The notes below the pieces were generated by a model that saw only the letters and a list, made by a program, of their open reading frames with translations, was not told where the DNA came from and searched no databases. 64,000 nucleotides of DNA, from the NCBI RefSeq assembly GCF_032884065.1, contig NC_088864.1:22000994-22064993 (forward strand). The letters run 5' to 3'. The position numbers and the translations under genes were made by a program. Origin of the DNA: Artemia franciscana (lineage: Eukaryota; Arthropoda; Branchiopoda; Anostraca; Artemiidae). Of the stretch, positions 36,096-49,585 are shown piece by piece (position 1 is the first letter of the stretch; every line of letters begins with the position of its first letter).

Positions 36096-37753
36096 TACAT
36101 ATATATATATATATATATATGGTTTTAACTACGTAAAACTTGCGAATATACAACATTCTTTGCTGTCTCATTGTCTTTGCATATAAATAGATTGTCAGGT
36201 TTACCGACTCTTGAACATGCAACATATAATGGTCCATGGGAAAACAATCTGTATTCAGATCTATACCTCATGATTCTAATGATTGCCCTTGAGCTTTGTT
36301 GATGGTGATTGCTAATCGACCATTCCCTGTCCCGGTGTCCCGGTCGTCATTTACATCCCCCTGTTTCCCCCGGTGTCCCCGTTGTAGTTGTGTCCCTGTG
36401 TCCCGGTCGTCATTTATATTCCCTGTGTCCCGGTCGTCATTTGTATCCCGGTCTGTATATACATTCGTTTTTTAGTTTTGTTTTTCTCCTTTATTTTTTT
36501 CCTTTTTTTTCTTTTTTAGCTTATTTAGATTTTTAGATTTTTTAGTTTTTTTATTAGTTTTTAGTTTTTTTTTCTTTTTAGTTTTTTTGTCCCGGTCGTC
36601 ATTTATATCCCCCTGTTTCCCCCGGTGTCCCCGTTGTAGTTGTGTCCCTGTGTCCCGGTCGTCATTTATATTCCCTGTGTCCCGGTCGTCATTTGTATCC
36701 CGGTGTACCGGTCTGTATATACATTCGTTTTTTAGTTTTGTTTTTCTCCTTTATTTTTTTCCTTTTTTTTTCTTTTTTAGTTTATTTAGATTTTTAGATT
36801 TTTTAGTTTTTTTATTAGTTTTTAGTTTTTTTTTTCTTTTTAGTTTTTTTGTAGTTTTTACCTTCTTTTTAGTTTTGTTAATTTTTTTTTTTACTTATGT
36901 CCTGGTCGTCATTTATACTCCCTGTGTCCCGGTGCTTTGTTGATTGCTAATCGAACATTCCTTTTGTCCTGGTCGCTTTCTCTTTGAGTGTCGTCATTTA
37001 TTTTTTTCTTTTTTAGTTCTTTTAGTTTTTACCTTTTTTAGTTTTTTTTTAGTTTTTTAGATGAAAATTTTTTTTAGTTTTTTCCTTTTTTTCTTTTTAG
37101 TTTTTTATTGGTTTTTACCTTTATGTTAGCTTATTTTTCAGTTTTTTCCTTTTTTTTAGTTTTTTTTTATTTTTTATTTTTTTTAGTTTTTTACCTTTTT
37201 TTAGTTTTTTTAGTTTTTTTAGTTTTTTTAGTTTTTTAGCTTTTTTACTTTTTTTATTAGTTTTTAGTTTTTTTTGTAGTTTTTGCCTTTTTTTAGTTTT
37301 TTCAGTTTTTTTTTAGTTTTTTATTGGTTTTTACCTTTATTTTAGCTTATTTTTCAGTTTTTTCCTTTTTTTTAGTTTTTTTTTAGTTTTTAGTTTTTTT
37401 AGTTTTTTACCTTTTTTTAGTTTTTTTAGTTTTTTTAGTTTTTTAGCTTTTTTATTTTTTTTATTTTTAGTTTTTAGTTTTTTTAGTTTTTTACCTTTTT
37501 TTAGTTTTTTTAGTTTTTTAGCTTTTTTATTTTTTTTATTAGTTTTTAGTTTTTTTTGTAGTTTTTGCCTTTTTTTAGTTTTTTTAGTTTTTTAGCTTTT
37601 TTATTTTTTTTATTAGTTTTTAGTTTTTTTTTGTAGTTTTTGCCTTTTTTTAGTTTTTTCAGTTTTGACGTCACCTGATCCAGTTTTTTCAGGTGACGTC
37701 ACCTGATCCATCCACAGACAGACAGACAGACAACTTATTTTTATATATATAGA
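35891..37753 (-). mobile_element. Helitron, 1863 bp, minus strand
   Basis: The 3' end at 35891 is CTAG preceded (minus strand) by AACAG and a 10-bp-stem GC hairpin (about 35900-35922). The 5' end at 37753 is TC with TATATATATAAAAATAAG and TTGTCTGTCTG. The flanking bases are A and T, the standard Helitron target. Inside are a helicase-tail remnant, an ACGACCGGGACAC minisatellite (about 36330-36720), an AAAAACT-type A/T tract (about 37000-37660), and a (TA)n tract at about 36047-36120. There is no complete Rep/helicase, so it is non-autonomous. Confidence 0.9.
36115..36330 (-). pseudogene. Helitron helicase C-terminal remnant
   Basis: The reverse complement encodes ITINKAQGQSLE, GIDLNTDCFSHGPLYVAC, SRVGKPDNLFI and NVVYSQVL, with a frame change near the FSHG part. 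This is motif V/VI of Pif1-type Helitron helicases. It is the mirror image of 54892-55080. Confidence 0.75.
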
Positions 37754-38009
<256 letters not shown>

Positions 38010-38370
38010 GTGGCCACGTTGTATACCACTCCAATAAGTTATATCAGGGTTGGTTAAACCCAATAAGTGGTGGCAGTGACTAAAGGATCTATCAGGAGCA
38101 TTGGTAGTAAAAGAATATTCGTTTTTCGAAAAAATGATTTAAATTAGCCAACACTGTTGCTGATTGTGGTTGACTATAAAAAAAATTGCGGGAAAAGACG
38201 AAATCAATTAAAAGTAATATAAAAATCTATAGCTGGAATATAACAAAACTTTACGAATCAATATTTGATGTAACTAATTAGCTAGCGTAAAGAATCTATA
38301 AATTGAATAAATAAGAAGCTTTTACAAGGGACCAGAAGGATTGAATACTTTTTAGCTGAATTTTGAAATA

Positions 38371-40085
38371 ATGGTGGATAGACGAGAGACTCACCCAAGG
38401 CCAGGAACGGAACCACACTTAATAGAATTAGATATTGATTTGGGAAAAGCTACCGAGGTGAACCAGAAAAAATCGTTTTTAGATTCACGTTTATGTGCTA
38501 CTCCCACTAAAAGTACCCTAGGGAATTCACCATCAATCGGAACCCTATGTCTTTCAGGGGGTGAAATAGACATTTCTTACAGATACGAAGGGGGATCTTC
38601 AAAAACAGTCAAGAATAGGATGATATCCAATACAAATCGTAGAGGGCGAAAGGAATATACTGCAGACTGCAGATAAAAAAAAAAAACAGAAATAGGAGTA
38701 CAAAAAATAGGAAAGGATTATGTGCATAATTATGAGAGACCATGAAATAGAAAGAGATGCGGTAATACACAGAAAAAATAATTAGATGAAAATACCAGGA
38801 AAACAAAACCAACTCACCCCTCAGATGCCATGCAAAAGAAAGGGGAGTTGTCAGTCAGAGATAATAATGATACAAAACGAAAAAATATGAAACAAACGGA
38901 TTCAGAAAATGAATTAAGAGGATATAACGACAAATAGAATAAAAAAAGACCAAGCATCAAGAGTAGTTGGAGCTCAATGTACAGTAGGGGATCACAAAAA
39001 AGCAATAAAGTAGATCTTACACAAATGATGAGTTGCTCAATGCAAAAAGAGGAGGAATATAGAAAAAAGCGATAAAGATAAAAAGAAAGGGAGGGAGATA
39101 GAAAAGAAAAAGAAAGAAAAGATGAGGATGATAGAGTGCCTGAGAAAAACAGAAACAAGCTGAAAGAATAACTACAGAGGTAAATGAAAAGAGGGATCGC
39201 CAATAGTTTAGAAGAAGCATAATAGATTCAATAAAAGGGCCTTGAGGAATTCCAAAAAGTATGATTTTATCATAACTAACTTCTAGACTATCGGCTGTCT
39301 GTAATAATGTGTGTAAGAATCAATCAAGGAAGAATGAAAAATTTCATACTTTGAATACTAAGCCGGGATAACATGCCATGTCGTTGACTATGTGGAAAGG
39401 GGGACCAGCTTATAAAATAAATTGGGAGGCTAAGCCTTCTTGTCTAAAAACAAAATGCTTGATACTCCAGTTCGAAATGTGGATGATCCGGAAAAATTGG
39501 ATGCGGAAGTGGTTAGGCCACATAATATTGAAATTAAGACACGCAAAATTGATTTTTCGGGGAATTTTTAGAAAACAGAAAACCTCAAAACACACGTAAA
39601 GAATACGAGACGCCGACAAGTATATACCCAAGCGAAGCAATACCTGTGCCCGAGAAAAATTAGGAAAAATTCACCGTTCGTTATGTTCCTTGTAAAGTTC
39701 GAGAAATTTTAATGCAACGTGGAAAATCAAATGTGGGAATCCAATTTCAATTTGACGAAGGTTTATTTAATATTACGGCAAAAGAAAAGAAAACAAAAAG
39801 GAAGATAAGAAATATTACACGCAAATACAATAAGGAAAACACAATCAAAGATGATGGACACTGGAGTTCAATTCGGATGTAATGATGATTCATTTCGCTC
39901 GTTTGACGTAGTTGAGAAAAATGAAGGATAAAAAAGAAATGCAAAAAAGTGACAAGAATTGTGGATTCAGCCTGCAGTGACGAAAAACAAAAAATTGGAA
40001 CGATTAAGAAATTACGAGAAAAAAAAAGAGCTCAGGCGGAACATAAAGGTCCAAGACCAAGTGCGAAAATTACAAAACTACAGTA
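38371..40085 (+). pseudogene. Decayed purine-rich coding region, possibly retroelement gag
   Basis: Several protein-like frames lie in a row on the same strand. They are 38371-38676 (MVDRRETHPRPGTEPHLIEL onward), about 39563-39883 (YVPCKVREILMQRGKSN, then FDEGLFNITAKEKKTKRKIR) and about 39951-40085 (IKKLREKKRAQAEHKGPRPS). They are separated by stops and shifts. The products would be very basic, as expected of a nucleocapsid or a DNA-binding protein. Upstream, AAGTGGTGGCAGTGACT at about 38063 looks like a retroelement leader, but no LTR or pol is seen. Identity is unknown. Confidence 0.3.
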
Positions 40086-41285
40086 AGACAAAAAGGAAAC
40101 GGTCCGTGACGTATAATAAAAACTACAGACATTCATAAAACAAAAATGAATAGACTACAACGGATTGTGGAAAGATTGGAAGGTATTGAATTTCGAGTTG
40201 TGTTGGAAAAGCTTGTGAAGGAATCTGAGATTAAGTGTATCAATTCTAAGGGAAATTTGGTCTCTTTTTTGAGGTTGGAGAAGGAACCCCTTTCGGAAGC
40301 TATGAATGATGGAAAGTTTGGTCAATGGACAACTGGTTGACCAGTTGTGACCCTGCTACTGAAATTTTGCCTCTGTGATCTGGGTTTTTTGAGGGATACT
40401 CGCTCCCAATGAGTTCATGTTTCACCCAAATTTTTGTCCAGTAATAATATTTACTGTTTTAACTCTTCGCGGGAATCGAGAATTGTTTCCTCCAAAAATT
40501 ATTTATTGAGCGACATGTCCAAATTTCATCTTCAGTCAGTTTCAACACCTGTTCTTCATTTGATTATTCCAGGGGGGGGGGCCCAGAATGAAATGATTAA
40601 TTATTCACTCAGACTCTTAGCTGTTTCCCCTGTTCCCCTGTTGTTTCAAAAGGCCTTTGTATTAGGTATATATCACCTCAAATTCTGCCATTAATTGAGT
40701 TGTGGGGTTGTCTCCATCGATGGAGATTTAGAGGCTTGTTCAGCCAATTTTTCATGACGGTTGTCCTCCTCATATGTTCCAAAACCTAATTCTGCGCTTC
40801 TCTAAAATGTCAATTTGGGAAAGCGAGAAAATTTTCGTTTAATCATGGTAAGCACGATTATTTTCTGCTAATCTTGTGGACTTCAATTTTAAAACCTCAT
40901 GCGATTGTTCATACGATTGAGACCAAGGTGTTTCTGCAGTAGAGATCTGTAAATGGCGACACATCCAGAGCTAAGCGTTGGAACCAGTAGCGCAGACGCT
41001 GGTGAAGAAACACGGAAAATGGACGTTGTAAAGTTGAGGTTCAGTGTTTATGTTTGTAAGGGTTGACCAGCACGGCACATGGGTGGTCATTCATCTTAGG
41101 AGGGGAGGTGTTGGGATACCACCCCTCTTTCTTTTCTTTTCCCGCATAAATGACCGGTTTTCCTTTCAGTAATTACATTTGCTTAGATTTGCCTATAATA
41201 TAATTTTCAATGATAAGTTAAAGTCTTGTTGCTAAGCTAGTGGTTTTGTAATAAGTAACCTTTCAAGCTAAATTTTATTTTTGTC
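40086..41285. other. No gene recognised
   Basis: The frame at 40146-40340 (LQRIVERLEGIEFRVVLEKL) is leucine/glutamate-rich but unrecognised. A short frame from ATG at about 40952 (MATHPELSVGTSSADAGEET) looks protein-like but ends soon after. No splice context supports it. Confidence 0.35.
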
Positions 41286-42821
<1,536 letters not shown>

Positions 42822-42952
42822 TAAAGATGACCATATGAAAATTTGTCCCATTTCCTTTCTGGTTCAATCAACCAACCTTTATCAGTTTTCACAAGAATGT
42901 GGAATTACGGCTAAACGTCACGTTTTATAAAGGATAAATCACTAAAATCAAC

Positions 42953-43098
42953 CTTTTTCAAGCGAAGAGAATCCACTGGCTCATTTGTTCCAGGTTGAAT
43001 TTTTATCTCTTTTAAACTTTTCGGACGTTCGAGAACCGTAAAAAGAAGATATATGAATCCAACGGTCCAGTAAACGAAGAATGTCAGAAACGTCGTTC
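42953..43098 (-). CDS. FAXDC2: FAXDC2-like hydroxylase, NEPVD exon
   Basis: This 146-base exon encodes TTFLTFFVYWTVGFIYLLF, a clear transmembrane helix. It continues into a basic linker with KIQPGTNEPVDSLRLKK. The NEPVD motif matches human FAXDC2 (GKNEPVD) in the same position after a helix. The acceptor is TTTCTTTGTAG. The donor AAG|GTTGAT is weaker than the others in this gene (T at +3, G at +4), so this splice is the least certain. The phase is two bases at the start, completing glycine with the exon at 53318, and zero at the end. The downstream edge of a 490-bp (TA)n tract lies only about 130 bp from the donor. Confidence 0.88.
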
Positions 43099-43550
43099 CT
43101 ACAAAGAAAACAGAAGTAGACCATTTGATTCTTGATTAAGCATATTAACCGGTATGGTTGAAACAAAGGACTGATACAAGCCTTTGTTCGATTTATTTTC
43201 TAATCAAAGTTTTATGATTTGAGAGCACATGACCAATTAATTATCAATGAAGTTAGTCTAATTTTTGGAAATCTAATTTTTGGAAATGCAACAGTCGAAA
43301 TCTATATATTCTATCACAGTTTTAGATTATATATTGAATCAATTCTGCTGTGGTCATGTATAGTTACAATTCCCTTGAGCAGGATCCTGATTCCGGTTGC
43401 CAGGGAACCTTTCAGTTGAAAAACTATTAAAAAAAATTCCTCGACTCTCAAGGAAAGTGTATTAAAGAACTTTAAGTAATTGTAGTCATGCAAAAAATAA
43501 AACTACATTTCTGAAACTTCCCATCTACTTGTTATGCAAACTTATGCTGA

Positions 43551-44160
43551 AAAAAACATACAACAGATACTAATATAAATTAATAAATAAATCTTATTAC
43601 AAGGAATGCTTAAGTTGAATATGCAAATCAAACTTAAAACGAACAAAAATATTTTACTATTGAAGTAGGCTATAAATGAAACCCAAATTGAACATAAATT
43701 TGGGATTATTTAACATAAACATATGATTGTCTATTCGATATCTGTCCGTTTTGGCTTTGGGTGGGGGATAAATGCGCTCTGCTCACTTTTGACTTTTAAA
43801 AAGGGAGCTAGAGCTTTCAGTTTCTAATCAAACGAGCTGCCTCTGCAAAGTTTACACGAATATCACTTACAAAAGAACCTTATACTCCCCCGATGCATAA
43901 CTTATGACACCCACTGGGTCTGGAGGGTTGTGTCAAACCAGGAGTTTTTATGGCACTTGGTATTTACCAAGTGACATATAGCGACCGCAAATTCTGTCGG
44001 TCGGTCGGCCCTGGTTTTGCCTGTTTGGGCACCTCCAGATAAGCTAGGACGATGAAATTTGGCAAACTTATCAGGAATCAGACCAGTTTAAATCAGAAAT
44101 AGTCATTTCCAAGGTTCAACGGTTTGGGGGGAGTGGGGGCTCGGATAATTCTACAAAACT
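43551..44160 (+). repeat. Left 610-bp inverted arm
   Basis: It begins AAAAAACATACAACAGATAC and matches the reverse complement of 50618-51230 almost throughout. Landmarks are CGAACAAAAATATTTTACT, CTCACTTTTGACTTTTAAAA, TGGCACTTGGTATTTACCAA and CAGACCAGTTTAAATCAG. It contains one ~280-bp module and a short internal palindrome at TTGGTATTTACCAA. Confidence 0.85.
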
Positions 44161-44864
44161 ATAAAAAAATGAGTTATTTTTAACTTACAAGTGGTGATCG
44201 GGTCTGAATGAAATGTGAGATTTAGAACGATATTGTATGTCAGCACTCTCATTTTAAATCCCGACAGGATCGAGTGTCAATGGGGGCAGTTGGAGGGATA
44301 GACTTGAAATCTTAGAAAACGCTTAGAGTGGAGGGATTGGGGTGAAACTTGGTAAGAAAAATAAGCACAAATCCTAAATACGTGATTGAAATAACCAGAA
44401 CGGATTCGCTACCTTTGGAGGAGTTGGGGGGAGGGGTTGATTATAAAAAATTAGAAAAAATGAGGCATTTTTAACTTACGAAGGAGTGATTGGATCTTAA
44501 TGAAATTAAATAAAGTAAATAATGACGAAGACCACACTGCCTTTCCATAATACAACCAAAGAAGAAAGAATAATGAGAACTTCTTTCCCAAGACAATGAA
44601 CCAACAAAATCTATTTGAATATTTCGGCTCTATATATAAGGGCCGTCTTCAGCAAAGAAAATAATAAACAATAAAACACTTACAATAAAAGCTCTCGGCT
44701 AAAAATCCATTTTTTATTTAAAATAGCCTTGGCATCATTACTTCTAAATGAAAAGTTCATCCAAGACTGTGTCATGAAAGCTAACATTTTACAAGCTCAA
44801 AAGGTTCATTCATTGAACTAACTGTATCTATTAAAAATTGGAATAATTTCTTATTGTGATATTT
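44161..44864. other. Repeat-derived spacer, no gene
   Basis: Words such as TGATCGGGTCTGAATGAAAT (44195) and TGATTGGATCTTAATGAAAT (44488) recur after about 290 bp. This indicates two diverged tandem units continuing from the arm. Nothing codes here. Confidence 0.5.
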
Positions 44865-44900
44865 CGCTACACTAGAATGAAACTATCCTACCTCCAAATG
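44865..44900 (+). repeat. Left terminal inverted repeat of the DDE transposon
   Basis: It differs from the right end at one position within 36 bases (CACTAGAAT against CACTGGAAT). Confidence 0.9.
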
Positions 44901-45291
44901 TGCTACGAATCAAACTATCCTATGTCCAAAAATGGAAAAAATCGATTATTAGTCTATCTTGTGCTAAATTGTGTGCTGAATCCAAATTTGCAGTCAGAAT
45001 TCGCCCCACGCCGCTAGAAAGCCTTTTTCTTTCTTATCCCATGTTGCAAATTTGCTTTTCTCACACCGTGAAACTATTCTATGTCCTTATTTGGACTTGG
45101 GCTAGTTTCAAACAGTAAATTTTGATGAGTTGCAGGACATAGAATAGTTTGTCTGGACTTAGGATATTGCCATTCTAAAGTATCGATAGGTCTTTTTGGA
45201 CATGGGATAATTTGACGGCAACGTTTGCCTTCACCACCATCAATATTTATAGTAAAAATTTGCAATTATGAAGGAAGAGTGAAGTTGCAAA

Positions 45292-45343
45292 ATGAATAGA
45301 GGAAGGATACTAATGGAACTAGCTAGAGAGAAAGCCAGGAAAG
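45292..45343 (+). pseudogene. Transposase gene, first exon
   Basis: The ATG at 45292 opens MNRGRILMELAREKARK, and the exon ends AAAG|GTAAGAG, a strong donor. The basic, alanine/leucine-rich start is usual for this transposase group. The next exon starts at 46679 after TTTTTTTTCTAG. The split glycine codon joins cleanly. Confidence 0.65.
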
Positions 45344-45523
45344 GTAAGAGAAAATTATCTGATTCTTATTCTTATTCCTTTTTTGTCTTTTTAATGTTAC
45401 TATAACATTAGACAGTAGACCATTGAGGTATTGTGCTTTCCTTATATATTGTGGATTTCTTCAGGTCCCCTCTGGTGTACTCTGGCCAGTCACGTCAGCT
45501 CATTCCTGGGTAGAGCAGTTAAC

Positions 45524-45883
45524 CACAAACCCTGAATTTTGGATACCCTATGCCAAACATTAGATATATCTATCATCTAACGCCGTATCATCTAAGCATA
45601 GGCATAGCTTATGCCACAAGCCGGATACACTATGCCAAACGTTGGATACCTGTTGGCACTCTAACCCTGAGCTATCTCACTATTGGTGAAATCTGATTGG
45701 TTTATTTTTGAGCTTCAGTACTCATCAATACATCATCAATACTTTATTGGCAACAAGTATCCAGCGTTTGGAACAGGGTATCCAGCGTTAGGAATAGGCC
45801 AGCGTTTGGCATATGGTATCTATACCAAATGCTGGATATATCCAACGTTCTGCAAAGAGTATCCAAAAATCAGGGATTTATGG
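45524..45883. mobile_element. MITE-like palindromic insertion in the transposase intron
   Basis: The ends are inverted relatives: AAACCCTGAATTTTGGATACC at about 45530 and GTATCCAAAAATCAGGGATTT at about 45859. The interior repeats TATGCCAAACGTTGGATAC-like words in both orientations. No ORF. It lies wholly within the intron 45344-46678. Confidence 0.55.
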
Positions 45884-46678
45884 CAGACTGGAGTGGAGTA
45901 CCTAAATGTTTGGTAGCTGCCATCACTGAGCTATCCCCACCACTGGCACTGTGCCCACTGTAACTGAGGGATCCTATTTTACAATATCTGATCTACTGTT
46001 ACAATATTATTTGACCTTTCCACTAATACTGATAAGGTTTTACTGGTCAGACATAATCTCTTAGGTCAAACTTTACATCGTCCCTTCTGCCTGTTCACTA
46101 GCTCTACAGTGAGGAATATGAAATGGTTTATGTGACTACTAAAATGTACCGGACAACCTGTATTTCTGGTGGACAGTGGGGTTAATAGGTTCAAATGAGC
46201 CATGATTGCTCGGATGTTATAAAAGAGAGTGAGATTGTAGCTTGTAGCTCTAACAACTTCAGTTTAAATATTTCTTAGAGTAGGATTTATAGGTTTAAAA
46301 GTCCATTAGTAGTTTACAAGTTTTCTAGAATTCCTGGATACAAGTCTTCTAGACTTCCTGGATACTGCCCGTTTATTTTATAGAGTTTGGTAGTATTAAG
46401 TGAACTGAACTGAATAGGCTGAATATCTGCAGCATATAAATAGTAAACATAAAGAAATACAGTATTGTCAACACCTGTAATTCAGTGACATCAAATTTTC
46501 TCTAAACATCTAACGAGGCAACCTTTAAATCTGGCAACAACTTAAACAACATAAAAAGCTTATTTTATTTTATTTAACTCACGGTTGCTGCAGTTATTGG
46601 GGCTTCAACATTAGATTTGACTGCCATAAAAAAAAACAGTACTTATGTATGACATTGCTGTAACAATTTTTTTTCTAG

Positions 46679-49122
46679 GTTCGGCTGTTACACCAACTAC
46701 TGGCAACAAATCTGACTGCAACTCTAACACTAATTATTTGAGTCACCCAGAAACCTCATGAATTTACTCAGGAGAGTTGGGAGGAATGCTGTGGGCTATG
46801 ACCACAGAAGCTGGCAGCTCGTTTGAAACGAATGAAACCCGTGCAGATTCGCATTTGACAGTAGAGACTAGTCTGGATCTGGAAATGATGTAGTGCATTT
46901 CTGACGCTCCTCATGTGTCACACACTCCTATTCTGAATCTTGACGTGCGCTTTCAAACTAATGAGCAAGGCTCTAGTGCAGATGTTTCTGCGCATAACGA
47001 TTCTGACTTAGGTGCAAGCGAAGCTACCATTCAGGATGAATCCGAGAACTTTTGTGAGCTAGGCATTACTGGTGCTGCATCTGCTTTTGAACTTAGTGGA
47101 ATAAAAGAGAATGGGAATGCCTCTGCTAATGAACGTAGTGGAATAGAAGAGAATGGGATACCTCTGCTAATGAACTTAGTGGAGTAAAAGAGAATGGAAA
47201 TACCTCTGCTAACAAACTTTGTGGAATAGAGGAAAATGGCAGTGCGTCTGCTGGTGAACTTAGTGTAACAGAAGAAAGTCCTACTACCCAGGGGAAGAAG
47301 AGGAAGAGAAGACCTTCCAGCTGGAAGAGATACATAGCAAAGAAGAAGTTGAATGCTGGCATCAAACACATTAGTAGCAAAGGAAAGACAGTGCCAGAAA
47401 GGACTATGAAAGGGCCTTGTAAGTGCAAGGTGATGTGTTATGAAAGAATTCGGGAAGAGACTCGAATAAACATTTTCAGGTCTTACTGGGACTTGGGTAA
47501 TATTAATAGACAAAGAAACTACATACTTTAGCAAGTTAGTCAAGCCAAGAAAAAAAAAACGTTCTAGGATACGTAAGAGCGATAATGATAATCATGAAGA
47601 AGGAACAGAGGGAAATAACAATGACACTGAAAAAGCAGAGAGGAGGGTGTTTTCAGTAGCGTATTGCTTGTGCATTAATGAGGAACCTGAGAAAGTCTGT
47701 CGACTGTTTTTCGTAAATACGCTAGGAATTTCTGAACATATGGTGAAAACTGCGTTGAAGAAAAAAGTGCATGGTACGGGAGCTGCGAAAAGGGATGAAA
47801 GAGGTCGAAAAGAGGAATCCCGCAGATTCACCGATACGAGAGAACTTAAATCATGCAGGGAGCATATAAAACTTTTGAAAAAAGCCCCAAGCCATTACTG
47901 CAGAGATAGATCTAAATCTCAGTATTTGGAAGATGGGATCAAAAGTCATGCTCACCTTTATAGACTCTATCGAGACTTGTGCCTGGAAAACAATAGACAA
48001 GCTACAAGATCCGACAAATACAGAGAAATTTTTCAGCATGAGTTCAATCTCAGCTTTTTCCGTCCCAAAAAAGACCAATGTGACAAGTGTGTTGCGATGG
48101 AAAATGCTAGCCCTCAGATGAAAGAACAGTTGACTATATAGAACAGTGGGCACCTCAGAAATACGGAAGAAAGTAGAACGTGTATGGCAGAGGAACAAGA
48201 GAGAGGAAAGATGGACCCTGAAAGGATTATCATAGCGTGCTTTGACTTGCAAAAGGTCCTATAGTGTGCGCGTGGAGAAGTTTCTTCTTATCACTATAAG
48301 TCGAAACTTCATAGTACAATCTCAGTATTTATAACTGCAATACTCGCGAAGGAAACTGCTACATGTGGCATGCAGGCACTGCTAAAAGAGGTTCGTCAGA
48401 AATCGGGAGTTGTGCTTACAACTTTATTGTGAGTATGGTAGAGAAAGGAGCAAAAGAATTCGTTTTCATAAGTGACAATTGCGGAGGACAAAACAAGAAC
48501 CTTGTTTCCCTTTATTTAAACTGGGCCAGTAAATTTAACTTAGTAACTACTCACTTATATCTTGAAACAGGGCACAAGCAAAATCAAAACGATTCGGTCC
48601 ATGCTGTCATCGAGAGATTTGCTAAGAACCAAACAGTGTATATGCCTTCTCATTGGTTCCAGATTGCAAAAAGTGCATGTTTGAAGAGTCCTTACAAAGT
48701 AAAGGAAATGGGAATCTCTGATTTCTATAATCTTGATAAGCTATGTAGAGAGACCAGTTATAATTTTAACGTCGATACTAATGGGGCTAAAGTGAACTTC
48801 ACAGAAATCTGAGTGTTGAAAGTTGATTACACTTTGCCTGACATGATTAGTGTTCGGACCAGCTGGGTAGCTGAAGACATCAAGATGATTCAAACAGTCA
48901 GGAGGTCAAGAAGGGGAAAGCTTCAGCGAAGAAGTCAGCTGGGTCGTACGATTTACAAAAGCTGTATTCTGGTCCAGTTCCAATTCGCGAAAGAGTGTAA
49001 CGCGATATTCAAGATCTTTGTATAAAAAAAAATTGATTCCTGAAGCTTACCACCAGTTTTTCAGAGACCTTCCGTTCGACTGTTTAAAAGAAGGTTCTGC
49101 GGAGTTGGATGATTCTGATTAA
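46679..49122 (+). pseudogene. Transposase gene, main exon, broken
   Basis: Blocks lie in order with stops and shifts between them. SAVTPTTGNKSDCNSN runs to a stop near 46760. An acidic linker with 14-residue repeats (ELSGIKENGNASAN) covers about 47089-47275. A basic segment (KGPCKCKVMCYERI, then YWDLGNI) ends at TAG 47529. The zinc-binding region FFRPKKDQCDKC lies at about 48057. The catalytic part has FDLQKVL (about 48241), ISDNCGGQNKN (about 48471) and ETGHKQNQNDSVHAVIE (about 48563). The C-terminus is LIPEAYHQFFRDLPFD. The D, D and E/D residues of a DDE nuclease are visible in three frames. It cannot be active as read. Confidence 0.75.
47089..47275 (+). repeat. 42-bp tandem repeat inside the transposase frame
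   Basis: About four and a half units of GAACTTAGTGGAATAAAAGA and the following 22 bases. The second unit lacks one base and shifts the frame. Confidence 0.75.
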
Positions 49123-49545
49123 CTTTGTTTTATTTTTCTCTTTTGATACTTCGAATAGTAATTTTTCATTTTGTCATACTTTGAATATGAATTAAATTAA
49201 TATATGGCGAAATATTTGATATAATACGGACATAGGATGGACTGTGCCTTCCTTCAGCATGGCTTCTCAGATCTGTAACTATTCTATGTCCAAAAATTGG
49301 ACTTAGGATTGTCTTGTTCTGATATAGATAATATGACTACCATCCTATATCCAGTTTTTTTGACGTTCTGGCCTAAGTAGGTCAAAAATATCTTCACTAA
49401 TACATAGCCAATACAAAAGAAACTCTACAGTTCGGTTGTTCCCCTATAACCTCTTTTTGAAGTACTGAAAAAATAATCTTAAAAACTTCAAATAGCTCTC
49501 CTGAAAAGTAGCGGTTTTGGACATAGGACAGTTTGAATCGACGCC

Positions 49546-49581
49546 CATTTGGAGGTAGGATAGTTTCATTCCAGTGTAGCG
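49546..49581 (-). repeat. Right terminal inverted repeat of the DDE transposon
   Basis: Inverse of 44865-44900, followed by the ATTT target duplication. Confidence 0.9.
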
Positions 49582-49585
49582 ATTT

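Larger units (their letters stand above)
44865..49581 (+). mobile_element. DDE transposon, 4717 bp, with 4-bp target duplication
   Basis: The 36-bp terminal inverted repeats begin CGCTACACTRGAATGAAACT and are at 44865-44900 and 49546-49581. They continue imperfectly to about 75 bp. The flanking target duplication is ATTT (44861-44864 and 49582-49585). Both ends carry several CTATCCTATGTCCAAA-like subterminal words in both orientations, candidate transposase sites. It encodes a broken spliced transposase gene. The 4-bp duplication would suit the Sola superfamily, but I did not confirm that. Confidence 0.9.

Noticed and set aside
42981..43166. 61-codon minus-strand ORF over the FAXDC2 exon
   Set aside because: It uses a different frame from the exon; the frame giving the membrane helix and NEPVD joins the neighbouring exons in phase.
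47031..47543. Minus-strand 170-codon ORF
   Set aside because: It is a shadow of the transposase linker and its 42-bp repeats; the plus-strand frames match the transposase layout.
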